Origin: Methylosinus trichosporium OB3b
GTDB lineage: Bacteria > Pseudomonadota > Alphaproteobacteria > Rhizobiales > Beijerinckiaceae
Direction: 5' to 3'
Length of the DNA: 64,000 nucleotides
Assembly: GCF_002752655.1 (NCBI RefSeq)
Contig: NZ_CP023737.1
Location: 1,364,001-1,428,000 of the forward strand
Below the pieces are notes generated by a model, which did no database searches, was not told where the DNA came from, and was given only the letters and a program-made list of their open reading frames with translations. Both the position numbers and the translations under genes were made by a program. Each line of letters starts with the position of its first letter. Within the stretch, counting starts at the first letter, position 1. This document shows positions 24,945 to 32,414 of this stretch, piece after piece.

Positions 24945-26156
24945 ATGCGATGGGTCGAGGTCGAGCGCCCGGAGACGAAGCGGATCTCGCGAGCGACCGC
25001 GACCAAGGTGCTGCGCGCCGCCGTGGCGACGGCGCCCGATCCGCTCCCTCTGCTCGAGCGGCTCGGCGCCGCGCTCATGGACGAGGGCGGCCATCGCGAG
25101 GCCATCGCCGCCTTCGACGCGCGGGCAAAGGCCGATCCCGCGCGGTTCACATCCTGGGGACGGCTGGCGCAATGCCATAACGAGATTGGCGAGCCGGCGA
25201 CGGCGCTGGCGATCTGCGACAGGGCCGGCGGCCATGGCGCCCGGGTGGCGCGGGCGCGCGGCGCCGCGCTGGAGGCGCTGGGCCGGCGGGACGAAGCGCT
25301 GGAAAGCTATCGCCGCGCCTTCGGCGAGGACGAGACCGACGCGATCGCGCTGGACGCTGTTCTGCGCCTCCTCTGCCGCGCGGCGGACGCCGCGCCGCTG
25401 CTCGCCTTCTGCGACGCCCTGCCCGCGACGGCGCGCTTCGACGTGCAGAAAAGGGCGTTCCGCGCGCTCGCCTGCAGCCGGCTGGGCCGGCGGGAGGAGG
25501 CGTCGGCGCTGATCGATCCCGAGCGTCATGTGATGTCCTTCCGCTTCGATCCGGCCTGCGAGAGCGGCGGCGTCGACGCGTTCAACGCGCGGCTGGCCGG
25601 CTGGCTGCTGGCCAACACCGGAGCGACGCCGACGCCGCGCCGCGATTGCGTGCATGATTACGCGCTGAGACATATGCGCGCCCCGCTGCTGCAGGAATTG
25701 CGCGCCTTCTTCCGCCAGTCGTTCGACGCCTATATCGCCGCTCTGCCGGCGCTCGGCCTCGATCGGCTGATGCCGCCGCCGGTTGCGGGCGACATCGCCG
25801 ACGGGGCCACTTTTCTGCGCAACGAGGCGCGCAATGGCGAGCATGTTCATCGCGGCCGTTATTTGACGGGCGTCTATTATGTCCACACGCCGCAGGCGAT
25901 CCGGACAAATGTCGAGCGGCGCGGCCGGCTCGCCGTGGGCCGGTGCCATGAGACCGCCGGCGGCCATGAGCCGGTCTGGGGCGCCCGCTACATCGCGCCC
26001 GAGCCCGGAATGTTCGTCGTGTTCCCCGCCCATATGTTCCATGACGTCGTTCCGACGCGCTGCAGCGAATGGCGCATCGCCATCGTCGCGGATGTCGAGC
26101 CCGCCCCCATTGGTGGGCGGGAGCTCCCAATGCGATATGTCCAAGAGCGAGCCTGA
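24945..26156 (+). CDS. TPR / 2OG-Fe(II) oxygenase-like protein, copy 1
   Basis: The 403-residue protein has an N-terminal TPR-like helical region (ERLGAALMDEGGHREAIAAF, FTSWGRLAQCHNEIGEPATA) and a C-terminal double-stranded beta-helix domain of the 2OG-FeII_Oxy_5 type. Likely iron ligands are His in NGEHVHRGRYLTGVYYV and the His in FPAHMFHDVVPTR, with the 2-oxoglutarate Arg nearby. Start at 24945 matches that of the paralogue at 26181. The stop codon and last residues (about QERA) lie inside an R1 repeat, so the C-terminus was probably changed by its insertion. Substrate unknown; peptide hydroxylation is possible given the neighbours. Confidence 0.8.
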   Translation: MRWVEVERPETKRISRATATKVLRAAVATAPDPLPLLERLGAALMDEGGHREAIAAFDARAKADPARFTSWGRLAQCHNEIGEPATALAICDRAGGHGARVARARGAALEALGRRDEALESYRRAFGEDETDAIALDAVLRLLCRAADAAPLLAFCDALPATARFDVQKRAFRALACSRLGRREEASALIDPERHVMSFRFDPACESGGVDAFNARLAGWLLANTGATPTPRRDCVHDYALRHMRAPLLQELRAFFRQSFDAYIAALPALGLDRLMPPPVAGDIADGATFLRNEARNGEHVHRGRYLTGVYYVHTPQAIRTNVERRGRLAVGRCHETAGGHEPVWGARYIAPEPGMFVVFPAHMFHDVVPTRCSEWRIAIVADVEPAPIGGRELPMRYVQERA

Positions 26157-26176
26157 AGGCTCGCGGTCCAGGGCCG
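26142..26176. repeat. R1 repeat, single copy supplying a stop codon
   Basis: AAGAGCGAGCCTGAAGGCTC then GCGGTCCAGGGCC. The TGA inside GAGCCTGAAGG terminates the upstream oxygenase gene. The repeat fills nearly the whole gap to the next paralogue. Confidence 0.75.
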
Positions 26177-26180
26177 CGCC

Positions 26181-27356
26181 ATGCAGTGGATGGAGATCGA
26201 GCCCCCGAAAGCGCGTCGCATTTCGCGACGCGCGGCGACAAAGGTCCTGCGCGCCGCCGTCGACGCCGCGGCCGACCGGCCGGCGCTGCGCGAGCGGCTC
26301 GGCGCGGCGCTGATGGACGAGGGTCGGCATGGCGAGGCCATCGCCGCCTTGCGCGCGAGCGCGGCGGCGGAGCCGAGCGGCTTCACCTCATGGGGGCGGC
26401 TGGCGCAATGCCATCTCGCGATCGGCGAGCCGGCGGCGGCGCTCGACATCTGCGAGCGGGCGCAGGGGCGCGGCGTCGCGCGGGCGCGCGGCGGAGCGCT
26501 GGAGGCGCTCGGGCGGCCCGAGGACGCGCTGAGAGAATATGCGCGCGCCTTCGCCGAGGACGACGCCGACGCATTGGCGCTGGAGGCGGCGCTGCGCCTC
26601 CTCAGCCACGCCTCCGACGCCGAGCCGCTGCTGGCATTTTGCGCGGCGCTGCCGGCGACGCGGCGCTTCGACGCTCAGCGCCTCGCCTTCCGGGCGCTCG
26701 CCTATAGCCGGCTCGGCCGGACGCAGGAGGCGCGCGCCCTGATCGACCCCGATCGTCATGTCATGCTCTTCCGCTTCGTGCCGCCGGCGGCGCTCGGCGC
26801 CGTCGATCTGTTCAACAGGCGCCTCGCCGCCTTTTTGCTGGCGAATATGGGCCAGACGCCGACGCCGCGGCCCGATTGCGTGATCGACGGCGGCCTTCCG
26901 CAAAGGCGCGATCCGCTCCTGCTGGCGCTGCGCGAGTTCTTTCGCCGCTCCTTCGACGGCTATATCGCCGCAATGCCGGCGCTCGGCCTTCACGGGCCGG
27001 CGCCCGCGGCGGGACGCATCGAGGAAGTGGTCGTCTTCCTGCGCGGCGCGGGCCGCAATGGCGAGCATGTCCATCCGGGCGGCTATGTGTCCGGCGTCTA
27101 TTACGTCGAGGCGCCCTCGAGCGTCCTCGCGGGCTCTGATCTGCGCGGCCGTCTCGCGCTCGGCCAATGCGAGAGGCTGACGGGCGGCCACCGGCCGGCG
27201 TGGAGCGTCCGCCATGTCGCGCCCGAGCCGGGGACGCTCGTCGTCTTCCCCTCCCATATGTTCCACGACGTCGTTCCGACGCGCAGCGAGGCGCTGCGCA
27301 TCGCCATCGGCCTCGACGTTCGGCCCTGTGGAGAAGAAAGCGAGGAGCCGACATGA
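26181..27356 (+). CDS. TPR / 2OG-Fe(II) oxygenase-like protein, copy 2
   Basis: This 391-residue protein is a close tandem paralogue of the preceding gene (both start M-x-W-x-E-x-E and share FTSWGRLAQCH). It has the same TPR-like N-half and beta-helix C-half with NGEHVHPGGYVSGVYYVEAP and FPSHMFHDVVPTR, where the His residues are likely Fe ligands. It keeps a natural C-terminus (IAIGLDVRPCGEESEEPT), unlike copy 1. Its stop overlaps the next ATG by four bases, so it is translationally coupled to the PhyH-type gene. Confidence 0.83.
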   Translation: MQWMEIEPPKARRISRRAATKVLRAAVDAAADRPALRERLGAALMDEGRHGEAIAALRASAAAEPSGFTSWGRLAQCHLAIGEPAAALDICERAQGRGVARARGGALEALGRPEDALREYARAFAEDDADALALEAALRLLSHASDAEPLLAFCAALPATRRFDAQRLAFRALAYSRLGRTQEARALIDPDRHVMLFRFVPPAALGAVDLFNRRLAAFLLANMGQTPTPRPDCVIDGGLPQRRDPLLLALREFFRRSFDGYIAAMPALGLHGPAPAAGRIEEVVVFLRGAGRNGEHVHPGGYVSGVYYVEAPSSVLAGSDLRGRLALGQCERLTGGHRPAWSVRHVAPEPGTLVVFPSHMFHDVVPTRSEALRIAIGLDVRPCGEESEEPT

Positions 27357-28027
27357 ACGATCCTGCATCGGAGGCCGCGACCGCCGCCGAGGCCCTCGAC
27401 CGGGACGGCTTCGCGCTGCTGCGCGGCGCCATTCCCGCGCCATTGCTCGCGCCGCTGCGCGCCGCCTTCGAGGCGGGGGCGCGCGCCTCGTCGGAGTGGC
27501 CGGTCCCGCGCGGCGCCGACTGGCGCCATTCCATGCTCGATCTCGATCCCGCCGTCGCCGCCACCTGCCGTCTGCCGATCCTGCTCGCCGCGGCTCATCA
27601 TGTCTTGCAGGCTCCCTTCGCGCTCGTCCAGGTCGAAGGGCGCGAGCCGCGCGCCGGCGGCGGCGGACAGGCGCTGCACCGCGACGCGCCGGCGGCCGCA
27701 GTAGTGGAGATCGTCTCCGCACTGGCCTTTCTCGATTCGTTCGGGCCGCCCAACGGAGCGACGCGCTTCGCGCCCGGCACGCATCGCGGCGCTGGTCTGG
27801 CGCTGCGCGAGGAGGATGGCCCGCCCACCACCATCCTCGAGGGCGAGGCCGGCGACATCGTCGTGCTCGATGTGAATGTGCTGCATGGCGCGACGCGCAA
27901 CATCGCCGGCGCTCCGCGTCGATCGCTCTTGATCACCTACGCCGTCGAGACCGCGCGCGCGAAATTCGACGCGACCCGCGCCATGCGCGCGGTGCGTATG
28001 GCGCCGAGCGAGATCTTCGGCGCGTGA
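27353..28027 (+). CDS. Phytanoyl-CoA dioxygenase (PhyH)-like protein
   Basis: The 224-residue protein matches the PhyH-type 2OG-Fe(II) oxygenases: LDRDGFALLRGAIP at the start, QALHRDAPAA (likely H-x-D iron ligands), ALAFLDSFGPPNGATRFAPGTH and GDIVVLDVNVLHGATRNIAG (third ligand His), followed by an Arg (APRRSLLITYA) for 2-oxoglutarate. Substrate is unknown. It overlaps the previous oxygenase gene and is convergent with the asparagine-synthetase-like gene, with only two bases between their stops. Confidence 0.83.
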   Translation: MNDPASEAATAAEALDRDGFALLRGAIPAPLLAPLRAAFEAGARASSEWPVPRGADWRHSMLDLDPAVAATCRLPILLAAAHHVLQAPFALVQVEGREPRAGGGGQALHRDAPAAAVVEIVSALAFLDSFGPPNGATRFAPGTHRGAGLALREEDGPPTTILEGEAGDIVVLDVNVLHGATRNIAGAPRRSLLITYAVETARAKFDATRAMRAVRMAPSEIFGA

Positions 28028-28029
28028 GC

Positions 28030-29793
28030 TCACTCCAGAGCGTCGGCGCCCTCGTTCCAGGCGAGCAGGAATTCGGCGACATTGGCGGTGATCTGAATGC
28101 GGAACGCCTCGGCGACCGGCGGGCGGGGCTCGGCGTCGAGACGCGCGAGCCGCTGGTCGAGCCAGTCGAGATCGAGCCATTCGCCGATTCCCGCGCGGCG
28201 GAAGGCGAGCAGGCGCGTCCGCGCCTCCGGCGCCTCCGCGGCGAGGCGCGGATAGAAATCCGGACAGAACGCCAGGCCCGACCGGCGCAGACGGATCGAA
28301 TCGGGAAGCCGTCCGTCGAGCAGCGCGCGCGCCGGGGCGCGGGATGCGCCGCCATGGTTGGAGTAGCGCGCTGGAAAGCCCGAGAAGAGCTGCAGCAGCC
28401 GCTGGTCGCGAAAGGGTGGGACAATTCGCGCGGCGCCGATCATCGTCTCGCTCGGGCTGTTGTCGAGCTTCTCGACGCCCTGGCAATAGCCCCAGCGGCC
28501 GCGCGGATCGAAGGCCGGCTCGGCGCTCCAGGGGCGGCGCCATGTCTCCTCGAGATGCGACGGCAGGCCGGAAAGCAGCCCCGGCGCCAGCCGCACATTG
28601 AAGCCATCCTCGGGCCAGTGTGGAGCTCCGCGACGCGGATCGACATGATCGCGCAGCCGCCGCAGAGCGCGGCGCAAGCGATAGGCCGGCGTCGCCAAGG
28701 GGAAGGCGGCGGTGAATGTATATTCGCCGCCCGAGCCGTCGATCAGCTCCGCATGGCCGGCGGCGCCGCTCGCTACGAAAAAGGCTTCGTATAAATGATG
28801 CCAGGTCGCGCGGGTCGGATCATTGCGCGCGAGACAATGGCGGCGCGACGGCCGGAACAGCCGCGCCTGAGGCGATGGGCGCACCAGAGTGAGCGGCAGG
28901 CCGAGACGATCGGCGACGATGCGCGCGAAGGGCGTCTCGTCGGGCAGGCCGCTTTCCTCGGGCGCCGCCGAGGTCAGCAGCGTCAGCCTCTGCCCCGCGG
29001 CGCGCTCCGCCGCCGCCACGACGGCGAGCGTCGAGGAATCGAGGCCGCCGCTGAGCATGACCGCCAGCCCGCCGTGACGCGCGAGACGCTGGCGCAGGAT
29101 CTGGCGCAGCAATGTCTCGGCCTCGGCGAGCGCGTCCGCGAAGGAGCCGGCGAAAGGCGGAGCCGCCACTGGAGCGCCGATGCGACGCAGCTGCGTCCCA
29201 CCCGCATCGAAGGTCACGCAGGCGCCAGGCGGCAGGGCCTCCACCCCGCGCAGCAGGCTGCGGGTGTTGAACGGACGCACCGCGCGATGGCGGGCCATGG
29301 TCGCCGCAAAGCCCTCCGGGTCGATGTCGTTCGGCATCCAGGGAAGGCGGCGCAGCGCATGGATGGAGGGCGCGAGGACGACGCTCGCGCCCTTGCGCGC
29401 ATGGAGCACCGGATCACGCAGCGCCCGCGAGGTCATCAGCGCGAGACGCCGCTCCTCGGCGCGCCAGACGAGGCAGGACCATTCGCCGAGCATATGCGCG
29501 GGCGCCTCGGCGCCGAAGCGCGCATGAGCGGCCGCCGCCAGAAGCGCGAAGCCGGAGTCGACCGGCAGGCCGAGGCGGACGGCGAGCTCCTGCGGCTCAT
29601 CGAGATAGCCGAGCAATATGCAGCAGCATCCGCCCGCATCAGCGCGATGCACGGCGCGAGGATCGACGCGGTCCACGCCGGCGGCGACAAAGGAGCCCGT
29701 CGCGCGCGTCAGACCGAGAGCAGCGCAATCCGCGGCCTCCACAGGCCCGCCGTCGAGGCGGACGACGCCGTATAATCCGCTCTTCAAATCCAT
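28030..29793 (-). CDS. Asparagine synthetase-like macrolactam cyclase candidate
   Basis: The 587-residue protein has the AsnB layout: N-terminal amidotransferase-like half and C-terminal synthetase half with the PP-loop SGGLDSS (residues 248-254), followed by LTSAAPEESGLPDETPFAR. The N-terminus is MDLKSGLYGVVRLDGG, with no Cys at position 2, so it cannot use glutamine as a normal AsnB does. Lasso-peptide cyclases (McjC type) are ATP-dependent AsnB homologues that also lack this glutaminase function. The PqqD-like, HPr-kinase-like and precursor-like genes lie 1.4-3.5 kb upstream on the same strand. True asparagine synthetase is the alternative. Confidence 0.75.
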   Translation of the reverse strand: MDLKSGLYGVVRLDGGPVEAADCAALGLTRATGSFVAAGVDRVDPRAVHRADAGGCCCILLGYLDEPQELAVRLGLPVDSGFALLAAAAHARFGAEAPAHMLGEWSCLVWRAEERRLALMTSRALRDPVLHARKGASVVLAPSIHALRRLPWMPNDIDPEGFAATMARHRAVRPFNTRSLLRGVEALPPGACVTFDAGGTQLRRIGAPVAAPPFAGSFADALAEAETLLRQILRQRLARHGGLAVMLSGGLDSSTLAVVAAAERAAGQRLTLLTSAAPEESGLPDETPFARIVADRLGLPLTLVRPSPQARLFRPSRRHCLARNDPTRATWHHLYEAFFVASGAAGHAELIDGSGGEYTFTAAFPLATPAYRLRRALRRLRDHVDPRRGAPHWPEDGFNVRLAPGLLSGLPSHLEETWRRPWSAEPAFDPRGRWGYCQGVEKLDNSPSETMIGAARIVPPFRDQRLLQLFSGFPARYSNHGGASRAPARALLDGRLPDSIRLRRSGLAFCPDFYPRLAAEAPEARTRLLAFRRAGIGEWLDLDWLDQRLARLDAEPRPPVAEAFRIQITANVAEFLLAWNEGADALE

Positions 29794-29889
29794 GTCCTCG
29801 ATCTTGACTCGGTCCTGCGTTGGTTTAATCGCGACGCCGTGCCGACGCCCTCCAGCGTTCCGAATCCGGATTGACAGCTTCCGAGCAAC

Positions 29890-30035
29890 AGCGTCATGGC
29901 CACGCTTGTCGCGGCCATCCACGCCGTGACATCGCGACGCGCGGGAAAAAGAGGCGGTGATGTTCGGCTCATGATCCAATATTGCGAGCCGTCGCGGCGT
30001 GGATGGCCGCGACAAGCGCGGCCATGACGCTGGAA
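29890..30035. repeat. R4-family long inverted repeat
   Basis: CAGCGTCATGGCCACGCTTG then TCGCGGCCATCCACGCCG is mirrored by GCGTGGATGGCCGCGACAAG then CGCGGCCATGACGCTGG. The arms are about 45 bases with a 60-base loop. It lies between the divergent cyclase-like and propeller-like genes, and its right end may supply the start codon of the latter. Confidence 0.8.
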
Positions 30036-30998
30036 ACTCTCTGCTTGTTAACCCAAATTCGGAGCCCTGAGACGCCCTCACCCCTCTCCGAGCGGAAATT
30101 GCGTCACGCGCTGGCCCGCGCGGCCTATGGCCGACGCGAGATTCGCGTGGCTGATCCCGTGGTCGCCGGCCATGATTGCCTGATCTCGACCCGCCTCGGG
30201 CTGTTCGCCGGACGACGGGAGGGCGTCAAGCGGCTGTTGTGGGGCTATTTCTTCGGCGTCGCCCGCCACGAGGACGCGATCTATCTGTTCGAGGCCTGCG
30301 ACGATCCCGCCGGCTCGAGCGACATGGGCCGCATCCTGCGCTTTCATCTGCACGACGGCCGGCTCAGCGATTTCGTCGTGCTCGCCGAGGGGCTGCACAA
30401 TCAATGTCATCAGATCGCGGTGATCGACGATCTCCTGTGCGTCGTCGACACCGCGCGCCAGTCGATCGTGCGGCTGCGGCTCGACGGCGGCCTCCACGAT
30501 ATTCGCCAGCCGATCGAGGTGGGGCCGCGGCCGGGCGGCGGCGGCGCCTATCGCCACATCAACTCGATCGCCGAGGTCGGCGAGCGCATTGCTCTGATGC
30601 TGCACAATGGCCCGGTTCTCCCCGAGGAGCCGAGCGAGCTCGCCTGGCTCGACCGCGATTTCAATCTGCTCTCGCGTCAGCCGCTGCCGGGGCGTCATTG
30701 TCACGACATTCTGCCCCTGCCGGACGGGTCGATCTGGCATTGCGGGTCGTTCGCGGGCGAGATCATCGATGCGAATGGCGCGCGTATAAAAATTTCCGAG
30801 CGAATGACGCGCGGGCTGATCGCTGTTCCCGGCGGCTTCATCGTCGGCGCGTCCTTGTTCGGACCGCGATCGGATCGAGATATTCTCTCGGGCTCGATCA
30901 TCTATCTCGATCGATCCTTTCGCCGTCTCGTCGAGGCCCCCTGCCCGGGGGCGCCGACCGATCTGCTGGCGCTCTGCCGCTCGAGCCCAATGGTCTGA
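30024..30998 (+). CDS. Propeller-like protein of unknown function
   Basis: About 320 residues, soluble and without a signal peptide. Repeating strand patterns (AIYLFEACDDPAGSSDMGRI, HQIAVIDDLLCVVDTARQSI, HDILPLPDGSIWHCGSFAGE, LIAVPGGFIVGASLFGPRSD) suggest a beta-propeller of the NHL / SMP-30 / DUF4915 sort. Several conserved-looking His and Asp residues (NQCHQI, AYRHINS, RHCHDI) could bind metal. The start is uncertain: ATG 30024 lies in the R4 repeat, and the real start may be a later codon near 30095. It is divergent from the cyclase-like gene within the putative RiPP island. Confidence 0.6.
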   Translation: MTLETLCLLTQIRSPETPSPLSERKLRHALARAAYGRREIRVADPVVAGHDCLISTRLGLFAGRREGVKRLLWGYFFGVARHEDAIYLFEACDDPAGSSDMGRILRFHLHDGRLSDFVVLAEGLHNQCHQIAVIDDLLCVVDTARQSIVRLRLDGGLHDIRQPIEVGPRPGGGGAYRHINSIAEVGERIALMLHNGPVLPEEPSELAWLDRDFNLLSRQPLPGRHCHDILPLPDGSIWHCGSFAGEIIDANGARIKISERMTRGLIAVPGGFIVGASLFGPRSDRDILSGSIIYLDRSFRRLVEAPCPGAPTDLLALCRSSPMV

Positions 30999-31002
30999 TT
31001 CA

Positions 31003-31090
31003 GTCGATTTGACAGGGCTGAAAGAGCGAGCCTGAAGGCTCACGGTCCAGGCGCTCGGACCGTGAGCCTTCAGGCTCGCTCTCGAGGCCC
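31003..31090. repeat. R1 palindromic repeat, inverted pair
   Basis: GCCTGAAGGCTCACGGTCC and GGACCGTGAGCCTTCAGGC are an inverted pair with a compensating change in both arms (GTGAG/CTCAC instead of GCGAG/CTCGC), which suggests selection for the hairpin or gene conversion. The left end is CAGTCGATTTGACAGGGC. Confidence 0.8.
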
Positions 31091-31099
31091 ATTATTTTC

Positions 31100-31143
31100 G
31101 CTGACGCAGACAACTGGATTGCTAGGCTCCGCTCGCAATGTCG
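31100..31143. repeat. R2 repeat fragment
   Basis: CTGACGCAGACAACTGGATT is followed by GCTAGGCTCCGCTCGCAATG. This is a decayed R2 half. It lies just past the 3' end of the precursor-like ORF. Confidence 0.5.
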
Positions 31144-31171
31144 GCGGGGACTGTCCAACCGGGGAGCCGGG

Positions 31172-31342
31172 TCAGGATTGGGTGCAGTCGGGGGCGTTCC
31201 CGGGATTGCCATCGAGGCCCACTCCGAACAAAAACTCGGTCTGCTCGATGGCCAGCGCCTCGATTTCAGGCTCCACCCAAATCTTGCGAGACGTCGAAGC
31301 CGGCGTGGAGACCGGAGGCTCTGATTCGGGCGTTGCGGTCAT
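31172..31342 (-). CDS. Candidate lasso-type RiPP precursor peptide (56 aa)
   Basis: A 56-codon ORF, start ATG 31342, with GGAGAGG about 7 bases upstream. The N-terminal 18 residues are Pro/Ser/Thr-rich. Residues 20-32 read KIWVEPEIEALAI, with the spacing W22-x2-P25-x-I27 that PqqD-like RRE proteins bind in lasso leaders. Thr35 follows 13 residues after Trp22, as the conserved penultimate leader Thr does in lasso precursors. If cleavage is after residue 36, the core is FLFGVGLDGNPGNAPDCTQS, in which Asp44 is position 8, suitable for an 8-residue macrolactam ring. The last residue is Ser56, the type of residue phosphorylated by HPr-kinase-like enzymes in paeninodin-type clusters. A Phe at core position 1 is unusual. 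A second possible ring acceptor is Asp52 with Gly45. Confidence 0.65.
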   Translation of the reverse strand: MTATPESEPPVSTPASTSRKIWVEPEIEALAIEQTEFLFGVGLDGNPGNAPDCTQS

Positions 31343-31436
31343 AGGTCAGCCTCTCCATATTCGCGGCCATGAATGGACGGACGGGAGCCGACTCGTCGCG
31401 CCGCGGCTCCCGCCCCCCGCTTATATCCGCCCGCGC

Positions 31437-32033
31437 TCAGCTGCGAGACGGGAAAATACCAGTCAACGTTATGACAAAGGTGATGGCGAGATAGGGCTGC
31501 AGCGTCGAGATCGGCACATTGCCGCCGGTGGCGCCCACGGTGACCGTGCCGGCGACATTGAGCCCTCCGAGCGGAATAGTCGTGGCGGTGCCCGCAGGAC
31601 AGTAGATCGCCGGCGCGGAGCCGGTCTGATTGAGGTCGACCGCATGGCCGAGCACTGTTCCATTGTCCGGGGTCTGCAGCGAGGCCTTGGGCTGGACGCC
31701 CGACGCATTGAAGCTCGAGGTCGAGGTGAAGGTGGCGCTGTGATTATGGGCCGGCAGATTCGTCGACAGCAGCGTCTCGGTCTCGACGCCGGCCTGCTGA
31801 CCGATCACGTAATTCGACAATCCCGGACCCTGGCCCCAATGAACGGGGGTGCGGCCGCGCAGGTCCGGCAGAGCGAAATTATTGACGCCATTGCCGCCGA
31901 AGGTGGTGCCCAGCAGCGCGAACAGCGCGGAGTTCTGCTGGATGGGCACGAGCTGGCCGTTGCAGAGCGCGGTGTGCGCGGGCGCGAAATTCCAACCGCC
32001 CTGGATGATCTGGCCTAAGTAGAGTTCCGCCAT
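31437..32033 (-). CDS. Phage tail collar domain (MdpB/microcystin-dependent-like) protein
   Basis: The 198-residue protein has the collar-domain pattern: YLGQIIQGGWNFAPAHTALC NGQLVPIQQN as start, then SALFALLGTTFGGNGVNNFA and LPDLRGRTPVHWGQGPG. A Ser/Thr/Gly-rich region with AHNHSATFTS follows, ending QPYLAITFVITLTGIFPSRS. Such proteins resemble tail-fibre tips and occur outside phages in many genomes with an unknown role. ATG 32033 is preceded by GGGAGGAG about 10 bases upstream; a GTG at 32042 is less likely. It lies between pqqD-like and precursor-like genes on the same strand. Confidence 0.85.
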   Translation of the reverse strand: MAELYLGQIIQGGWNFAPAHTALCNGQLVPIQQNSALFALLGTTFGGNGVNNFALPDLRGRTPVHWGQGPGLSNYVIGQQAGVETETLLSTNLPAHNHSATFTSTSSFNASGVQPKASLQTPDNGTVLGHAVDLNQTGSAPAIYCPAGTATTIPLGGLNVAGTVTVGATGGNVPISTLQPYLAITFVITLTGIFPSRS

Positions 32034-32138
32034 GACGTTCACTCCTCCCTCAAATAAACACGCGATCTTTATGATTATCGACGGTTCGAATTCGTACTAG
32101 AAACTCGGCGTCGCCACAACCGTGAATGATCGACGGCG

Positions 32139-32414
32139 TCAGGCCGCGACCGGCTGCGCGACATTGAGCGTCTGCATTTTCTGCAACAGGCGCACGACGG
32201 CCGCGCGACATTCATCGGGCGGCACGTCGAAGAGCTCGACCAGCTTCGATGCGATCTCGGATGCGCTCGCCGGAGCGTCCAGAGCGTTCCAGACCGCATA
32301 GGCGGTGCTGTTCAGCGCGACATAGAAGCCGGTGTTCACATTGATCATGACGAGGCTGTCCTCGATCTCGGATCCGACCCAATGATCGTCGCGGCGCCAA
32401 ATCGTCTCGCTCAT
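32139..32414 (-). CDS. PqqD-family RiPP recognition element protein
   Basis: The 91-residue protein has the PqqD fold pattern: GSEIEDSLVMINVNTGFYVA LNSTAYAVWNAL as the beta strands, then helices with SEIASKLVELFDVPPDECRA and LLQKMQTLNV. Stand-alone PqqD proteins bind the leader of RiPP precursors and present them to the modifying enzymes (PqqD and the B1 protein of lasso clusters). The ATG overlaps the stop of the HPr-kinase-like gene by four bases. Its likely ligand is the precursor-like peptide at 31172-31342 (inference). Confidence 0.88.
   Translation of the reverse strand: MSETIWRRDDHWVGSEIEDSLVMINVNTGFYVALNSTAYAVWNALDAPASASEIASKLVELFDVPPDECRAAVVRLLQKMQTLNVAQPVAA

Noticed and set aside
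31437..32033. Tail-collar protein as evidence of a prophage
   Set aside because: No capsid, portal, terminase or lysis genes are near; only a partial integrase lies 2.5 kb away.
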